Below, piece after piece: positions 54,614 to 63,677 of a stretch of 64,000 nt of DNA. The position numbers and the translations under genes were made by a program. Positions within the stretch are counted from its first letter, which is position 1; the number at the start of each line of letters is the position of its first letter. The DNA is from Streptomyces sp. NBC_01716 (GTDB lineage: Bacteria; Actinomycetota; Actinomycetes; Streptomycetales; Streptomycetaceae). The notes beneath the pieces were generated by a model. The model saw only the letters and a program-made list of their open reading frames with translations. It had not been told where the DNA came from and made no database searches. Location of the stretch: the NCBI RefSeq assembly GCF_036248275.1, contig NZ_CP109181.1, forward strand, positions 5,270,001 through 5,334,000, written 5' to 3'.

Positions 54614-55594
54614 TCAGATCCAGCCCCGTTCGCGGGCCAGCAGCGCGCCCTGCGCGCGGCTCGCGGCACCGAGGGCCTGGAGCAGGTCCGCCACGTGTCT
54701 TCGGTACGTACGGACCGAGATCCCCAAGTCCCGGGCGCCGGCCTCGTCCTTGCCCACCGTGCACATCGAGATCAGCACCTGCTGCTCGATCTCACTGAGC
54801 CCGCCCACCGCGTCGGCGGTCTCCTCCTTGACGGCCAGCAGATCGTCCGCCTGCGCCCAGATCTTCTCGAACAGGGCGATGATGTTGGCGACGAGCCCGC
54901 TCTTGTGGGCCAGCAGCGCCCCGCGCGCGGTGTTCTGCGGATCGACCGGGACCAGGGCCGTACGGCCGTCGTACACCAGGATCCGCTCGGTGATGTTCTC
55001 CGCCACCCGGATGTGCGCCCCGCGTTTGACCAGCTCGCGCAGGTACTCATGGGTGGGCAGGTCGTCCAGCGCGGCGGTGTGCACGACATTGCGGATGCGC
55101 ACCCCGCGCCGAAGACATCGCAGATCCAGCGGGCGGGACCGTTCGATGTTCTCCGGCGAGAGCTTCGTGTACGGCTCCACGGACAGGATCTCGTCGCGCG
55201 CGAAGAAGGCGAGGTCGTCGATCCGGTTCCGGATCTCGGTCAGGCCCTCCAACTGCTCGATGCCCTGCACCGGGGGCAGCCGCGACCCCTGCTCGGCACG
55301 GAGACCGTCCACGAGGTCGCGCGCCTGCATCACCAGGCGCAACTCCTCGTGGAGCGCGTTGAGCCGGGCGTCGGTCAGCCGCGCGAGCGCCACGCCGGGG
55401 TCGGCGGGCGAGACCCGGTGGTGGTCGCTGTCGGGGTGGAGCAGCCCCAACTCCCGCAGCCGGTCGAGGCTTGCTCGGGCGTCGTCCTGTTCGGTGTGCA
55501 CCAGCAGATGGATGTCGTCCGCCGAGGTGTCCGGGTTACGGAGAAAATGGCGGTAGATCTCTTCCTCGGTCGGAGTGACACCGAAGACGGACAT
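54614..55594 (-). CDS. LuxR-type regulator with TrmB-like N-terminus
   Basis: Encodes 326 residues; the ATG at 55594 is chosen because it begins the first conserved block (MSVFGVTPTEEEIYRHFLRN), although its ribosome binding site is weak. Residues 1-80 look like a TrmB-type winged helix, the middle part is a PLD-like sensor region (YLRELVKRGAHIRVAENITE), and the C-terminus is a LuxR-type helix-turn-helix (GLSEIEQQVLISMC ... GISVRTYRRHVADLLQALGA). This architecture is common beside Streptomyces RiPP clusters. It faces the M20 operon and may bind the repeats at 52914-52988. Confidence 0.88.
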   Translation of the reverse strand: MSVFGVTPTEEEIYRHFLRNPDTSADDIHLLVHTEQDDARASLDRLRELGLLHPDSDHHRVSPADPGVALARLTDARLNALHEELRLVMQARDLVDGLRAEQGSRLPPVQGIEQLEGLTEIRNRIDDLAFFARDEILSVEPYTKLSPENIERSRPLDLRCLRRGVRIRNVVHTAALDDLPTHEYLRELVKRGAHIRVAENITERILVYDGRTALVPVDPQNTARGALLAHKSGLVANIIALFEKIWAQADDLLAVKEETADAVGGLSEIEQQVLISMCTVGKDEAGARDLGISVRTYRRHVADLLQALGAASRAQGALLARERGWI

Positions 55595-55921
55595 CTCGTT
55601 GTCGCCCAAGACTTGGCCTCCGCTAGTCGATCGGTCCACGCCGAGGAGAGAGTAAAGGCAAACCCATGACTCTGTAACTGATCTTCCGGGGAACTGCACG
55701 CCAGATGTGGGTGAACCAGTCATGACGTAAACACCCGCCGCCGCCCGCCCGGCGCGCCGGATTGCGAAATGGCTCGCGGGCGCACGCGGATCTCCCCCCG
55801 TGTCCGGTCTTCGGCAGTCTCCCCGATGGAATCCGCGTAGTACATGGAGTAAACGGCGGTAACCCGCCTGAGCCGGCGGAGGGTGGGCTTCCGATGACTG
55901 GAATATCACCTGTCGGGGTTC
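55595..55921. other. Intergenic region with no recognised gene
   Basis: This 327-bp stretch separates two minus-strand regulator genes. I see no convincing small gene, RNA gene or strong hairpin. It probably holds the promoter of the LuxR-type regulator; its right part has lower GC than the surrounding genes. Confidence 0.5.
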
Positions 55922-58210
55922 TTATTCGGACAATCGATGAAAGCGAACCGGTTCGTCCGTCGTGGCTTCCTGGGTACGCCCTTCCGTGAGACGCCGCCGC
56001 ATGGCCACCGCCCGGCTGTCGTCGTACGGGGCGATGAGCCGCAGCGCCTCGGACCGGTGCGGACCGAGCCCGTCCAGTGCCGAAGCCAGCGCCTCCAGGG
56101 CCAGCGCCTCGTGCCAGGAGTCGCCGAGGTCGTGGTGGACGGCGGCCGCCCGGCGGTGGAAGTGGGCTGCCTCGTCAGGCCTGTCGAGCGCGCGGTACGC
56201 CTCACCGGCGCCCTGCCAGGACATCGCTTCGCGGCTGCGGTTGCCGAGACGCCGGTGCAGGTCGGCCGCGCGTTGGTAGGAGGCGAGGGCGTCCGCGTGA
56301 CGGGTCAGGGCCAGTTGGGCATCTCCGAGTGTGAGCAGCCAGTAGGCCTCGTAGATGTGGTCACGCAGGGACAGAGCAATGTCCATGGCCTCTTCGGCCG
56401 AGTCAAGAGCCGCGTCCAGCTCACCTCGTTCCCGCTGTAAACAGCTGAGTACGCGCAGTGCGTTGCCGACACTGCCCGCGTTTCCGAGTGCGCGATGGGC
56501 GGCGAGAGCCTCCTCGGTACAGACAGAAGCCTCTTCCAGGCGCCCCGCGTTGTAGTGCGTGGTCGCCAGGTTCGACAGAGCGGAGGCGGCCCAGCGTTCG
56601 GAGCCCGCGGCCTGCCAGAGCGTCGCGGCCTGATCGAAATGCGAGGCCGCAGGCCCGAGTTGGCGGCGACGCAGATGGATGAGACCGATCAGATTCAGCG
56701 AGTCCGCCTCGCCGGCCCCGTCCCCGTTGGCGCGACGGATCGCCAGCGCCCGCTGATGGCGGTCCAGGCTCTCGTCCCAGGCGTTGATCCGGTGGTAGGC
56801 CATGCCGTGGCAGCTGAGGAGTTCTGCCTCGGCGACGGAGTCGTTCACCCGGCGGGCCGCGGCCAGTCCGGTGTCGCCCACGGTCAGCCAGTCCGTCATG
56901 GACGCGGACGCCGGCTGGACGTACCACAGGACCAACGCCAACTTCCACGCCAGTACGTCGTGTTCCCCGGCAGCAGCGGAGACCGCCCTGAGCAGGTTGG
57001 TGTGCTCGCGCTCCGCCCAGTCCATCGCCGCGTCGTAGTCCGCGAAACTCAGCGGCTGTACGGCCTCGGGCAACTCCGGGAGCGATACGGGCTCCTCCGT
57101 GGGCGCGAGCCTGGTCCGTGCCGCCTCCGCAGTGCACAGGTACCAGCTCAGCACCCGGTGGAGAGCCGTCCGCCCCTCCTCCTGGGGCTCGTCATTCCGG
57201 GTGAGCCCGGCCGCGTACGCGCGCAGCAAGTCGTGGAACTGGTAGCGGTCCGGCCCTGTCTGTTCCAGGAGGTGCGCGCCGACGAGGGAGTCGAGCAGCT
57301 GGCGGGTCTGTACGGCGGGCAGCCCGGCGAGCGCGGCTGCGGCGGGCAGGCCGAACTCCGGCCCGGGATGAACGCCGAGCTGCCGGAAGAGTGTCGCGCC
57401 CGGTTCGGAGAGGGCACGATAGGACCAGGCGAACACGGTGCGGACGGCCTCGGCCTCGTCGTCGTCACCGATGCTGAGGGCGTCCCAGAGGACGGATTCG
57501 TCGCGCAGTTCGGCGATCAGGTCGGCCAGCCGCAGATGTGGGTTGCTCGCGGCGCGTTCCCCGGCGATGCGCAGGGCAAGCGGGAGTTCGGCGCAGAGCT
57601 TGGCGAGCTCGGAGAGTTCACGCAGGTCGTCCTCCGGCCGGTAGCCGGCGGTCACCGCGCGGAGCAGGGCGACTGCCTCCGGCTCGGGGAGCGTGCCGAG
57701 TGTCAACCGGTGCGCGCCGTCCCGTATGGCGAGTCCGGAGAGTCTGCTGCGGCTGGTCACCAGCGTCAGACAGTTGGTACCGCCGGGCAGCAGTGGGCGG
57801 ACCTGCGCGGCGGTGGCCGCGTTGTCCAGGACGATCAGCATGGTCCGGTCGGCGAGCAGGGAGCGGTAGAGCGCGACGGCGGCGTCGGGTTCTTGGGGCA
57901 CGCTGTCCGCCCGCACCCCAAGGGCGGAGAGGAATCCGCGGAGGGCTTCCTGGGCGCTCAGTGGTTGCGCGGGGTCGTACCCGCGCAGGTTGACGTACAG
58001 CTGCCCGTCGGGGAAACGCTCACGGACCTGGTGCGCCCAGTGCAGTACGAGCGAGGTCTTGCCCGAACCGGCGGTGCCCGCGACGACGCAGACCGAGACC
58101 ACGACGGGGGCGCCGTCGCCGTCCTCGCCGGGCAGGACGGCGTTCAGCTGGCCCAGTTCGGCGGTGCGGTTGATGAAGCGATGGACGTCCCCCGGTAACT
58201 GGCGCGGCAC
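55922..58210 (-). CDS. AfsR-like NB-ARC/TPR regulatory protein lacking a DNA-binding domain
   Basis: Encodes 762 residues from a GTG start at 58210. The N-terminus (MPRQLPGDVHRFINRTAELG) leads directly into an NB-ARC ATPase: P-loop VVAGTAGSGKTSLVLHWAHQ near residue 45, Walker B TMLIVLDNAATAAQVRPLLP, then a winged helix. From about residue 440 there are at least six TPR repeats (for example EADSLNLIGLIHLRRRQLG, AASALSNLATTHYNAGRLEE). It matches the C-terminal two thirds of AfsR but has no SARP domain. It may modulate other regulators by protein contact. A link to the cluster is only positional. Confidence 0.87.
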   Translation of the reverse strand: MPRQLPGDVHRFINRTAELGQLNAVLPGEDGDGAPVVVSVCVVAGTAGSGKTSLVLHWAHQVRERFPDGQLYVNLRGYDPAQPLSAQEALRGFLSALGVRADSVPQEPDAAVALYRSLLADRTMLIVLDNAATAAQVRPLLPGGTNCLTLVTSRSRLSGLAIRDGAHRLTLGTLPEPEAVALLRAVTAGYRPEDDLRELSELAKLCAELPLALRIAGERAASNPHLRLADLIAELRDESVLWDALSIGDDDEAEAVRTVFAWSYRALSEPGATLFRQLGVHPGPEFGLPAAAALAGLPAVQTRQLLDSLVGAHLLEQTGPDRYQFHDLLRAYAAGLTRNDEPQEEGRTALHRVLSWYLCTAEAARTRLAPTEEPVSLPELPEAVQPLSFADYDAAMDWAEREHTNLLRAVSAAAGEHDVLAWKLALVLWYVQPASASMTDWLTVGDTGLAAARRVNDSVAEAELLSCHGMAYHRINAWDESLDRHQRALAIRRANGDGAGEADSLNLIGLIHLRRRQLGPAASHFDQAATLWQAAGSERWAASALSNLATTHYNAGRLEEASVCTEEALAAHRALGNAGSVGNALRVLSCLQRERGELDAALDSAEEAMDIALSLRDHIYEAYWLLTLGDAQLALTRHADALASYQRAADLHRRLGNRSREAMSWQGAGEAYRALDRPDEAAHFHRRAAAVHHDLGDSWHEALALEALASALDGLGPHRSEALRLIAPYDDSRAVAMRRRLTEGRTQEATTDEPVRFHRLSE

Positions 58211-58303
58211 CGGTCCGTCGTGACTCGTACCCTCCCTACGGGACGTGTCGTGCCGGTGGAAGTGGACCCCGCCGGTGACGCTCCCGGCCTGGACGACATC
58301 GCG

Positions 58304-58346
58304 GGACGTTCCCGACAGGTCGTTGCGCGACCTGTCGGGAACGTCC
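58304..58346 (-). terminator. Strong hairpin between DUF6879 gene and the AfsR-like gene
   Basis: A perfect 19-bp inverted repeat (58304-58322 and 58328-58346; arm GGACGTTCCCGACAGGTCG) with a 5-base loop lies 51 bases after the DUF6879 stop. It could end that message or attenuate read-through into the AfsR-like gene. Confidence 0.6.
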
Positions 58347-58396
58347 GACGCACCGCTCGACGCACCGCTGTGCTCGTTGATGATGTGCTCCGGTTA

Positions 58397-59017
58397 AGGG
58401 ACGGGTGCGGGCAGGGGTGCGATCTCGCGGGCGAAGTACGGGGCGATGTCCTCGCCGATCTCGTAGAGCGAGCGGATGTACCGCTCCCAGGAACTGACAT
58501 GCTGCTCGTCGGTGAAGCGGATCGAGCCCATCGGGACCCCGGTGTCGCTGTAGATGACGTTGTAAAGGGTGTGGCTGCCAAGTACCACGATTTCCGGTAG
58601 TTGTTGTTTCTTCTCGGCGTTGGCCACCTGGTCCGCAGTGACGATTCGTACACGATTCGCACCCAGTTCGTCCTGCTGGACCAGTGAATGAAGTTCCCAC
58701 TGCACATACGAAGTGATGGGATACTCCACAATGCGCACCCGGTGAAACGCGTGTCGGCGGCTTTCGTCCTCAAGCGCGTTGGCCCGCACCGTGTCCCGGG
58801 CTTCAGCAAGGAGCCGAAGCGCTTCCGCCCACTCACCGCGAGTGAGCGCATCCCTGCTGCGCGAGTTCTGCTCCTCGAAATACTGCCGCCGTTCCAGCTT
58901 CCACGAGGCGCCGTCGTGGATCGCGGTGTCGCGCTCCCTGAAGTCGCGCTTGTAGTCCTTGCTCACGAGACGCTCACCCAACTCAAGGGCGAGCGTCGGC
59001 ACAGTCAGGTCAAGCAT
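58397..59017 (-). CDS. DUF6879-type protein
   Basis: Encodes 206-207 residues from the ATG at 59017. The sequence (FRERDTAIHDGASWKLERRQ ... YPITSYVQWELHSLVQQDEL, then VVLGSHTLYNVIYSDTGVPM) resembles the DUF6879 family, common in Streptomyces next to small Xre/DUF397-type genes. It has no TM segment or signal peptide. Its start overlaps the end of the 89-residue gene upstream by 8 bases, so both form a two-gene operon. Function unknown. Confidence 0.75.
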
Positions 59018-59279
59018 CCGGAATGTCCTCTTTCGCGGCGCTGAGCATATTGCCGGGAATCACGACGAGACGTTCGTCCGCTGCCAAGGAGACTCCGGAA
59101 GGAAGATTCGCCGAATAATCTGCTGTGAGATCTCGGCCGATAATCGCGATGTCGCCGTTGTCGAGCTGCCAGATGTCCGGGCAGTCTTCTTTGTCCTGTG
59201 AATTTCCCAGCTCCTGCGCCGTCTTGCCGAGGCGCCGCTCGAATAACGCGGACGGATCTGCTTCCCAGGAACGAGTCAC
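59010..59279 (-). CDS. Small protein partner of the DUF6879 gene
   Basis: Encodes 89 residues from a GTG start at 59279, preceded by GGAGGTAA. The sequence (DIWQLDNGDIAIIGRDLTAD ... VSLAADERLVVIPGNMLSAA) is a compact, acidic, cytosolic domain seen with DUF6879 proteins in actinomycetes. It overlaps the next gene by 8 bases. Function unknown. It lies next to conserved mfd, so it marks the right edge of the accessory island. Confidence 0.7.
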   Translation of the reverse strand: MTRSWEADPSALFERRLGKTAQELGNSQDKEDCPDIWQLDNGDIAIIGRDLTADYSANLPSGVSLAADERLVVIPGNMLSAAKEDIPDA

Positions 59280-59535
59280 TCGTTACCTCCGGGCGAGAGA
59301 TTTCGGCGGATTGTTGTCACAGATTCTACTGAGGCCGACTACGTAGAGCAACGTCGCCCGGTGGCGGCTTCCGGCCAACGCTCGCAGCCCCTCCCGCGCG
59401 GCAGCCGCCTCTCCGGGGTCGTACGCTGGGAGCCCCCGGCCCGTGAGACGTGTCGGGCCCTTCGCGTTGCGGTGACGCACCTCGCGTCGGTTCGTAAGCC
59501 CCGCCTCACCCCTGGATCCGGACGGAAACCCCTTC

Positions 59536-62500
59536 ATGAGCCTGCACGGTCTGCTCGACGCCGTTGTACGAGACCCGGCGCTCGCCGAAGCGGTCGGCGC
59601 CGCCGCCGACGGGCACCGCTCGCACGTCGATCTGGTCGGGCCGCCCGCGGCCCGCCCCTTCGCGGTCGCCGCGCTCGCACGCGACGCGGGCCGGCCCGTG
59701 CTCGCGGTCACCGCGACCGGGCGGGAGGCCGAGGATCTCGCCGCCGCGCTGCGGTCGCTGCTGCCCGCCGACTCCGTCGCGGAGTTCCCGTCCTGGGAGA
59801 CCCTGCCGCACGAGCGCCTGTCGCCCCGCAGCGACACAGTCGGCCGCCGGCTCGCCGTGCTGCGCCGGCTCGCGCACCCCCGCGCGGACGATCCCGGCGC
59901 CGGACCGGTCAGCGTCGTCGTCGCGCCCATCCGCTCCGTGCTCCAGCCGCAGGTCAAGGGCCTCGGCGACCTGGAGCCCGTCTCGCTGAGCGGCGGCGGC
60001 ACCGCCGATCTGAACGAGGTGACGCAGGCGCTGGCCGCCGCCGCGTACGCCCGCGTCGAACTGGTCGAGAAGCGCGGCGAGTTCGCCGTACGAGGCGGCA
60101 TCCTGGATGTCTTCCCGCCCACCGAGGAGCACCCCCTGCGGGTGGAGTTCTGGGGCGACGACATCGAGGAGATCCGCTACTTCAAGGTCGCCGACCAGCG
60201 GTCGCTCGAAGTCGCCGAACACGGACTGTGGGCGCCGCCCTGCCGTGAGCTGCTGCTCACACCGCGGGTACGGGAGCGCGCCGCCGCCCTCGCCGAGGTG
60301 CACCCCGAGCTGGCCGACATGCTCGGCAGGATCTCGGAGGGCATCGCGGTCGAGGGCATGGAGGCCCTGGCGCCGGTCCTCGTCGACGACATGGAGCTGC
60401 TGCTCGACGTCCTGCCCGCCGGCTCGATGGCGTTGGTCTGCGACCCCGAGCGCGTCCGCACCCGGGCCGCCGACCTCGTGGCCACCAGCCAGGAGTTCCT
60501 CCAGGCGTCCTGGGCGGCCGGAGCCGGCGGCGGTGAGGCGCCCATCGACGTCGGCGCGGCCTCGCTCTGGGGCATCGCGGACGTCCGGGACCGGGCCCGT
60601 GAGCTGGGGATGATGTGGTGGTCGGTGTCGCCGTTCGCCGCCGACGACGAGCTGTCCGACGACACCCTCAAGCTCGGCATGCGCGCCCCGGAGACGTACC
60701 GGGGCGACACCGCCCGCGCCCTCGCCGACACCAAGGGCTGGCTCGCCGACGGCTGGCGCACCGTGTACGTCACCGAGGGCCACGGCACCGCCGCCCGTAC
60801 CGTCGAGGTGCTGGGCGGCGAGGGCATCCCCGCCCGGCTCGACACCCCCGAGGCACGCGGCGGCCAGGGTCTCGCCGAGATCTCCCCGGCCCTCGTGCAC
60901 GTGGCGTGCGGCTCGATCGACTACGGCTTCGTGGACCCGGCGCTCAGGCTCGCCGTCCTCACCGAGACCGACCTGTCCGGCCAGAAGGCGGCGGGCAAGG
61001 ACGGCGTACGGATGCCGACCAAGCGCCGCAAGACGATCGACCCGCTCACCCTGGAGGCGGGCGACTACATCGTCCACGAGCAGCACGGCGTCGGCCGGTA
61101 CGTGGAGATGGTGCAGCGCACCGTGCAGGGCGCGACCCGCGAGTATCTGCTCGTCGAGTACGCCCCCGCCAAGCGCGGCCAGCCGGGCGACCGCCTCTAC
61201 ATCCCCACCGACCAGCTCGAACAGGTCACCAAGTACGTCGGTGGCGAGGCCCCCACCCTGCACCGACTCGGCGGCGCCGACTGGACGAAGACCAAGCAGC
61301 GCGCCAAGAAGGCGGTCAAGGAGATCGCCGCCGACCTGATCAAGCTCTACTCGGCGCGCATGGCGGCGCCCGGCCACGCCTTCGGCTCGGACACGCCCTG
61401 GCAGCGGGAGCTGGAGGACGCGTTCCCGTACGTGGAGACGCCCGACCAGCTCTCCACCATCGCCGAGGTCAAGGAGGACATGGAGAAGACGGTCCCGATG
61501 GACCGGCTGATCTGCGGCGACGTCGGCTACGGCAAGACGGAGATCGCCGTACGCGCCGCGTTCAAGGCCGTCCAGGACGGCAAGCAGGTCGCCGTCCTCG
61601 TCCCGACCACGCTGCTCGTGCAGCAGCACTTCGGCACCTTCTCCGAGCGGTACGGGCAGTTCCCCGTGGTCGTGAAGGCCCTGTCCCGCTTCCAGAGCGA
61701 CACCGAGGCGAAGGCGACCCTCGAAGGGCTGCGGGAGGGGTCGGTCGACATCGTCATCGGCACGCACCGCCTCTTCTCCTCCGAGACGAAGTTCAAGGAT
61801 CTCGGTCTGGTCATTGTGGACGAGGAGCAGCGCTTCGGCGTCGAGCACAAGGAGCAGCTGAAGAAGCTCCGCGCCAACGTCGACGTGCTGACCATGTCCG
61901 CGACGCCGATCCCGCGCACCCTGGAGATGGCGGTGACCGGCATCCGCGAGATGTCGACCATCACCACCCCGCCCGAGGAGCGGCACCCGGTGCTGACCTT
62001 CGTCGGCCCGTACGAGGAGAAGCAGATCGGCGCGGCCATCCGGCGTGAACTGCTGCGCGAGGGCCAGGTCTTCTACATCCACAACCGCGTCGAGTCCATC
62101 GACCGCGCCACGGCCCGGCTGCGCCAGATCGTCCCCGAGGCGCGGATCGCGACCGCGCACGGCCAGATGTCCGAACAGGCCCTGGAGCAGGTCGTGGTGG
62201 ACTTCTGGGAGAAGAAGTTCGACGTCCTCGTCTCCACCACGATCGTGGAGTCCGGCATCGACATCGCCAACGCCAACACCCTGGTGGTGGAGCGCGGCGA
62301 CAACTTCGGCCTCTCCCAACTGCACCAGCTGCGCGGCCGGGTGGGACGCGGCAGGGAGCGCGGCTACGCGTACTTCCTCTACCCGCCGGAGAAGCCGCTG
62401 ACCGAGACCGCGCACGAACGCCTCGCGACGATCGCCCAGCACACCGAGATGGGCGCCGGCATGTATGTCGCGATGAAGGACCTGGAGATCCGCGGCGCGG

Positions 62501-63087
62501 GCAATCTGCTCGGCGGCGAGCAGTCCGGGCACATCGCGGGCGTCGGCTTCGACCTGTACGTACGCATGGTGGGCGAGGCCGTCGCGGACTACCGCGCGGC
62601 GGTCGACGGCACGGTGCAGGAGGAGCCGCCGCTGGAGGTCAAGATCGAGCTGCCGGTCGACGCGCACGTCCCGCACGACTACGCGCCCGGCGAGCGGCTG
62701 CGCCTCCAGGCGTACCGGGCGATCGCCTCGGCCAACTCGGAGGCCGACATCGCCGCCGTACGGGAGGAGCTGACGGACCGTTACGGCAAGCTCCCCGAAC
62801 CGGTCGAGAACCTGCTGCTGGTGGCGGGGCTGCGGATGCTGGCGCGGGCGTGCGGAGTCGGTGAGATCGTCCTCCAGGGGCCCAACATCCGCTTCGCACC
62901 GGTGGAGTTGAGGGAGTCGCAGGAGCTGCGGCTCAAGCGCCTCCATCCCCGTACGGTGATCAAGCCGACGGCCCATCAGATCCTGGTGCCTCGCCCGACG
63001 GCGGGCAAGATCGGTGGCAAGCCGGTGGTCGGACGCGAACTGCTGTCGTGGACGGGGGAGTTCCTGGCGACGATCCTGGGGTCGTGA
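59536..63087 (+). CDS. mfd: Transcription-repair coupling factor
   Basis: Encodes 1183 residues from the ATG at 59536. Mfd removes stalled RNA polymerase at DNA damage and recruits UvrA. Domains in order: UvrB-like D1/D2 (residues about 1-340, with EFPSWETLPHERLSPRSD), the RNA-polymerase-interacting CarD-like domain (GDYIVHEQHGVGRYVEM near 505), and the RecG-like translocase with Walker A CGDVGYGKTEIA near 661, VIVDEEQRFGVEHKE near 761, motif III MSATPIPRT and GRVGRGRERGYAYF. The C-terminal D7 domain follows. Length is normal. The stop overlaps the next start by 4 bp. Confidence 0.97.
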   Translation: MSLHGLLDAVVRDPALAEAVGAAADGHRSHVDLVGPPAARPFAVAALARDAGRPVLAVTATGREAEDLAAALRSLLPADSVAEFPSWETLPHERLSPRSDTVGRRLAVLRRLAHPRADDPGAGPVSVVVAPIRSVLQPQVKGLGDLEPVSLSGGGTADLNEVTQALAAAAYARVELVEKRGEFAVRGGILDVFPPTEEHPLRVEFWGDDIEEIRYFKVADQRSLEVAEHGLWAPPCRELLLTPRVRERAAALAEVHPELADMLGRISEGIAVEGMEALAPVLVDDMELLLDVLPAGSMALVCDPERVRTRAADLVATSQEFLQASWAAGAGGGEAPIDVGAASLWGIADVRDRARELGMMWWSVSPFAADDELSDDTLKLGMRAPETYRGDTARALADTKGWLADGWRTVYVTEGHGTAARTVEVLGGEGIPARLDTPEARGGQGLAEISPALVHVACGSIDYGFVDPALRLAVLTETDLSGQKAAGKDGVRMPTKRRKTIDPLTLEAGDYIVHEQHGVGRYVEMVQRTVQGATREYLLVEYAPAKRGQPGDRLYIPTDQLEQVTKYVGGEAPTLHRLGGADWTKTKQRAKKAVKEIAADLIKLYSARMAAPGHAFGSDTPWQRELEDAFPYVETPDQLSTIAEVKEDMEKTVPMDRLICGDVGYGKTEIAVRAAFKAVQDGKQVAVLVPTTLLVQQHFGTFSERYGQFPVVVKALSRFQSDTEAKATLEGLREGSVDIVIGTHRLFSSETKFKDLGLVIVDEEQRFGVEHKEQLKKLRANVDVLTMSATPIPRTLEMAVTGIREMSTITTPPEERHPVLTFVGPYEEKQIGAAIRRELLREGQVFYIHNRVESIDRATARLRQIVPEARIATAHGQMSEQALEQVVVDFWEKKFDVLVSTTIVESGIDIANANTLVVERGDNFGLSQLHQLRGRVGRGRERGYAYFLYPPEKPLTETAHERLATIAQHTEMGAGMYVAMKDLEIRGAGNLLGGEQSGHIAGVGFDLYVRMVGEAVADYRAAVDGTVQEEPPLEVKIELPVDAHVPHDYAPGERLRLQAYRAIASANSEADIAAVREELTDRYGKLPEPVENLLLVAGLRMLARACGVGEIVLQGPNIRFAPVELRESQELRLKRLHPRTVIKPTAHQILVPRPTAGKIGGKPVVGRELLSWTGEFLATILGS

Positions 63088-63677
63088 CCACCTCCAGAAA
63101 ACGCACGCCACCGCTCCTCGTCGCCGCCCTCGCCGCCCTCGTCGCACTCACGGCCTCGCTGCTCGCGGGGTGCGACGCCCTCGACTCCGCCGATGTCGAC
63201 GACAGCACCCCGGACGGGCGGGCGACGAGCCCGCTCAAGAACACCGACGGCACCGCGCCGGGTCTCGCGCCCCTCACCGGGGACGCGGACCTGGCGGCGG
63301 CCCGGAAGCTGATCGACGGGCTGGCGGTGAAGGGGCGCGGCCCCAGGACCGGTTACGACCGGGACGAGTTCGGCTACGCGTGGATGGACACGGCCGACGG
63401 GGTGCCGCTCGCGAGGAACGGCTGCGACACCCGTAACGACCTCCTGAAACGCGACGGCCAGGAGATCGAGTTCCGGTCCGGCTCCGACTGCGTGATCGTC
63501 TCGCTGACGCTGCACGACCCGTACACCGGCAAGGACATCGCCTGGAAGAAGCAGCGGGCGACGGCCGTCCAGATAGACCACCTGGTGCCGCTCTCCTACA
63601 GCTGGCAACTGGGCGCGGCCCGCTGGAACGAGTCCAAGCGCGAGCAACTGGCGAACGACCTTATGTTGGCGGTGTAG
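63084..63677 (+). CDS. HNH-type (DUF1524) lipoprotein, apparently truncated
   Basis: Encodes 197 residues from a GTG start overlapping the mfd stop. A lipoprotein signal with lipobox LLAGC (Cys near residue 30) targets it to the outer face of the membrane. The body matches secreted HNH nucleases: GRGPRTGYDRDEFGYAWMD, NGCDTRNDLLKRD and AVQIDHLVPLSYSWQLGAAR (the DHxVP motif). Family members continue after LANDP with NLL and a C-terminal HNH helix. Here the chain reads LANDLMLAV and stops, so the last part of the nuclease fold is missing. Probably inactive or altered. Confidence 0.8.
   Translation: MTTSRKRTPPLLVAALAALVALTASLLAGCDALDSADVDDSTPDGRATSPLKNTDGTAPGLAPLTGDADLAAARKLIDGLAVKGRGPRTGYDRDEFGYAWMDTADGVPLARNGCDTRNDLLKRDGQEIEFRSGSDCVIVSLTLHDPYTGKDIAWKKQRATAVQIDHLVPLSYSWQLGAARWNESKREQLANDLMLAV

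Larger units (their letters stand above)
35659..55594. other. RiPP biosynthetic gene cluster (azole/dehydroamino-acid peptide, thiopeptide-like)
   Basis: This region groups a SARP regulator, an RRE/E1-like leader-binding protein, two YcaO proteins, a SagB-type dehydrogenase, split LanB glutamylation and elimination proteins, an M50 membrane protease, an ABC exporter, a Ser/Thr/Cys-rich precursor gene on the opposite strand, an M20 hydrolase, a small unknown protein and a LuxR-type regulator. The set is that of a linear azole/dehydro peptide or thiopeptide pathway. No second SpaB_C-type protein (pyridine synthase) is present. The borders are set by the ABC terminator on the left and by the change to general regulators on the right; the exact limits are inferred. 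Confidence 0.88.
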
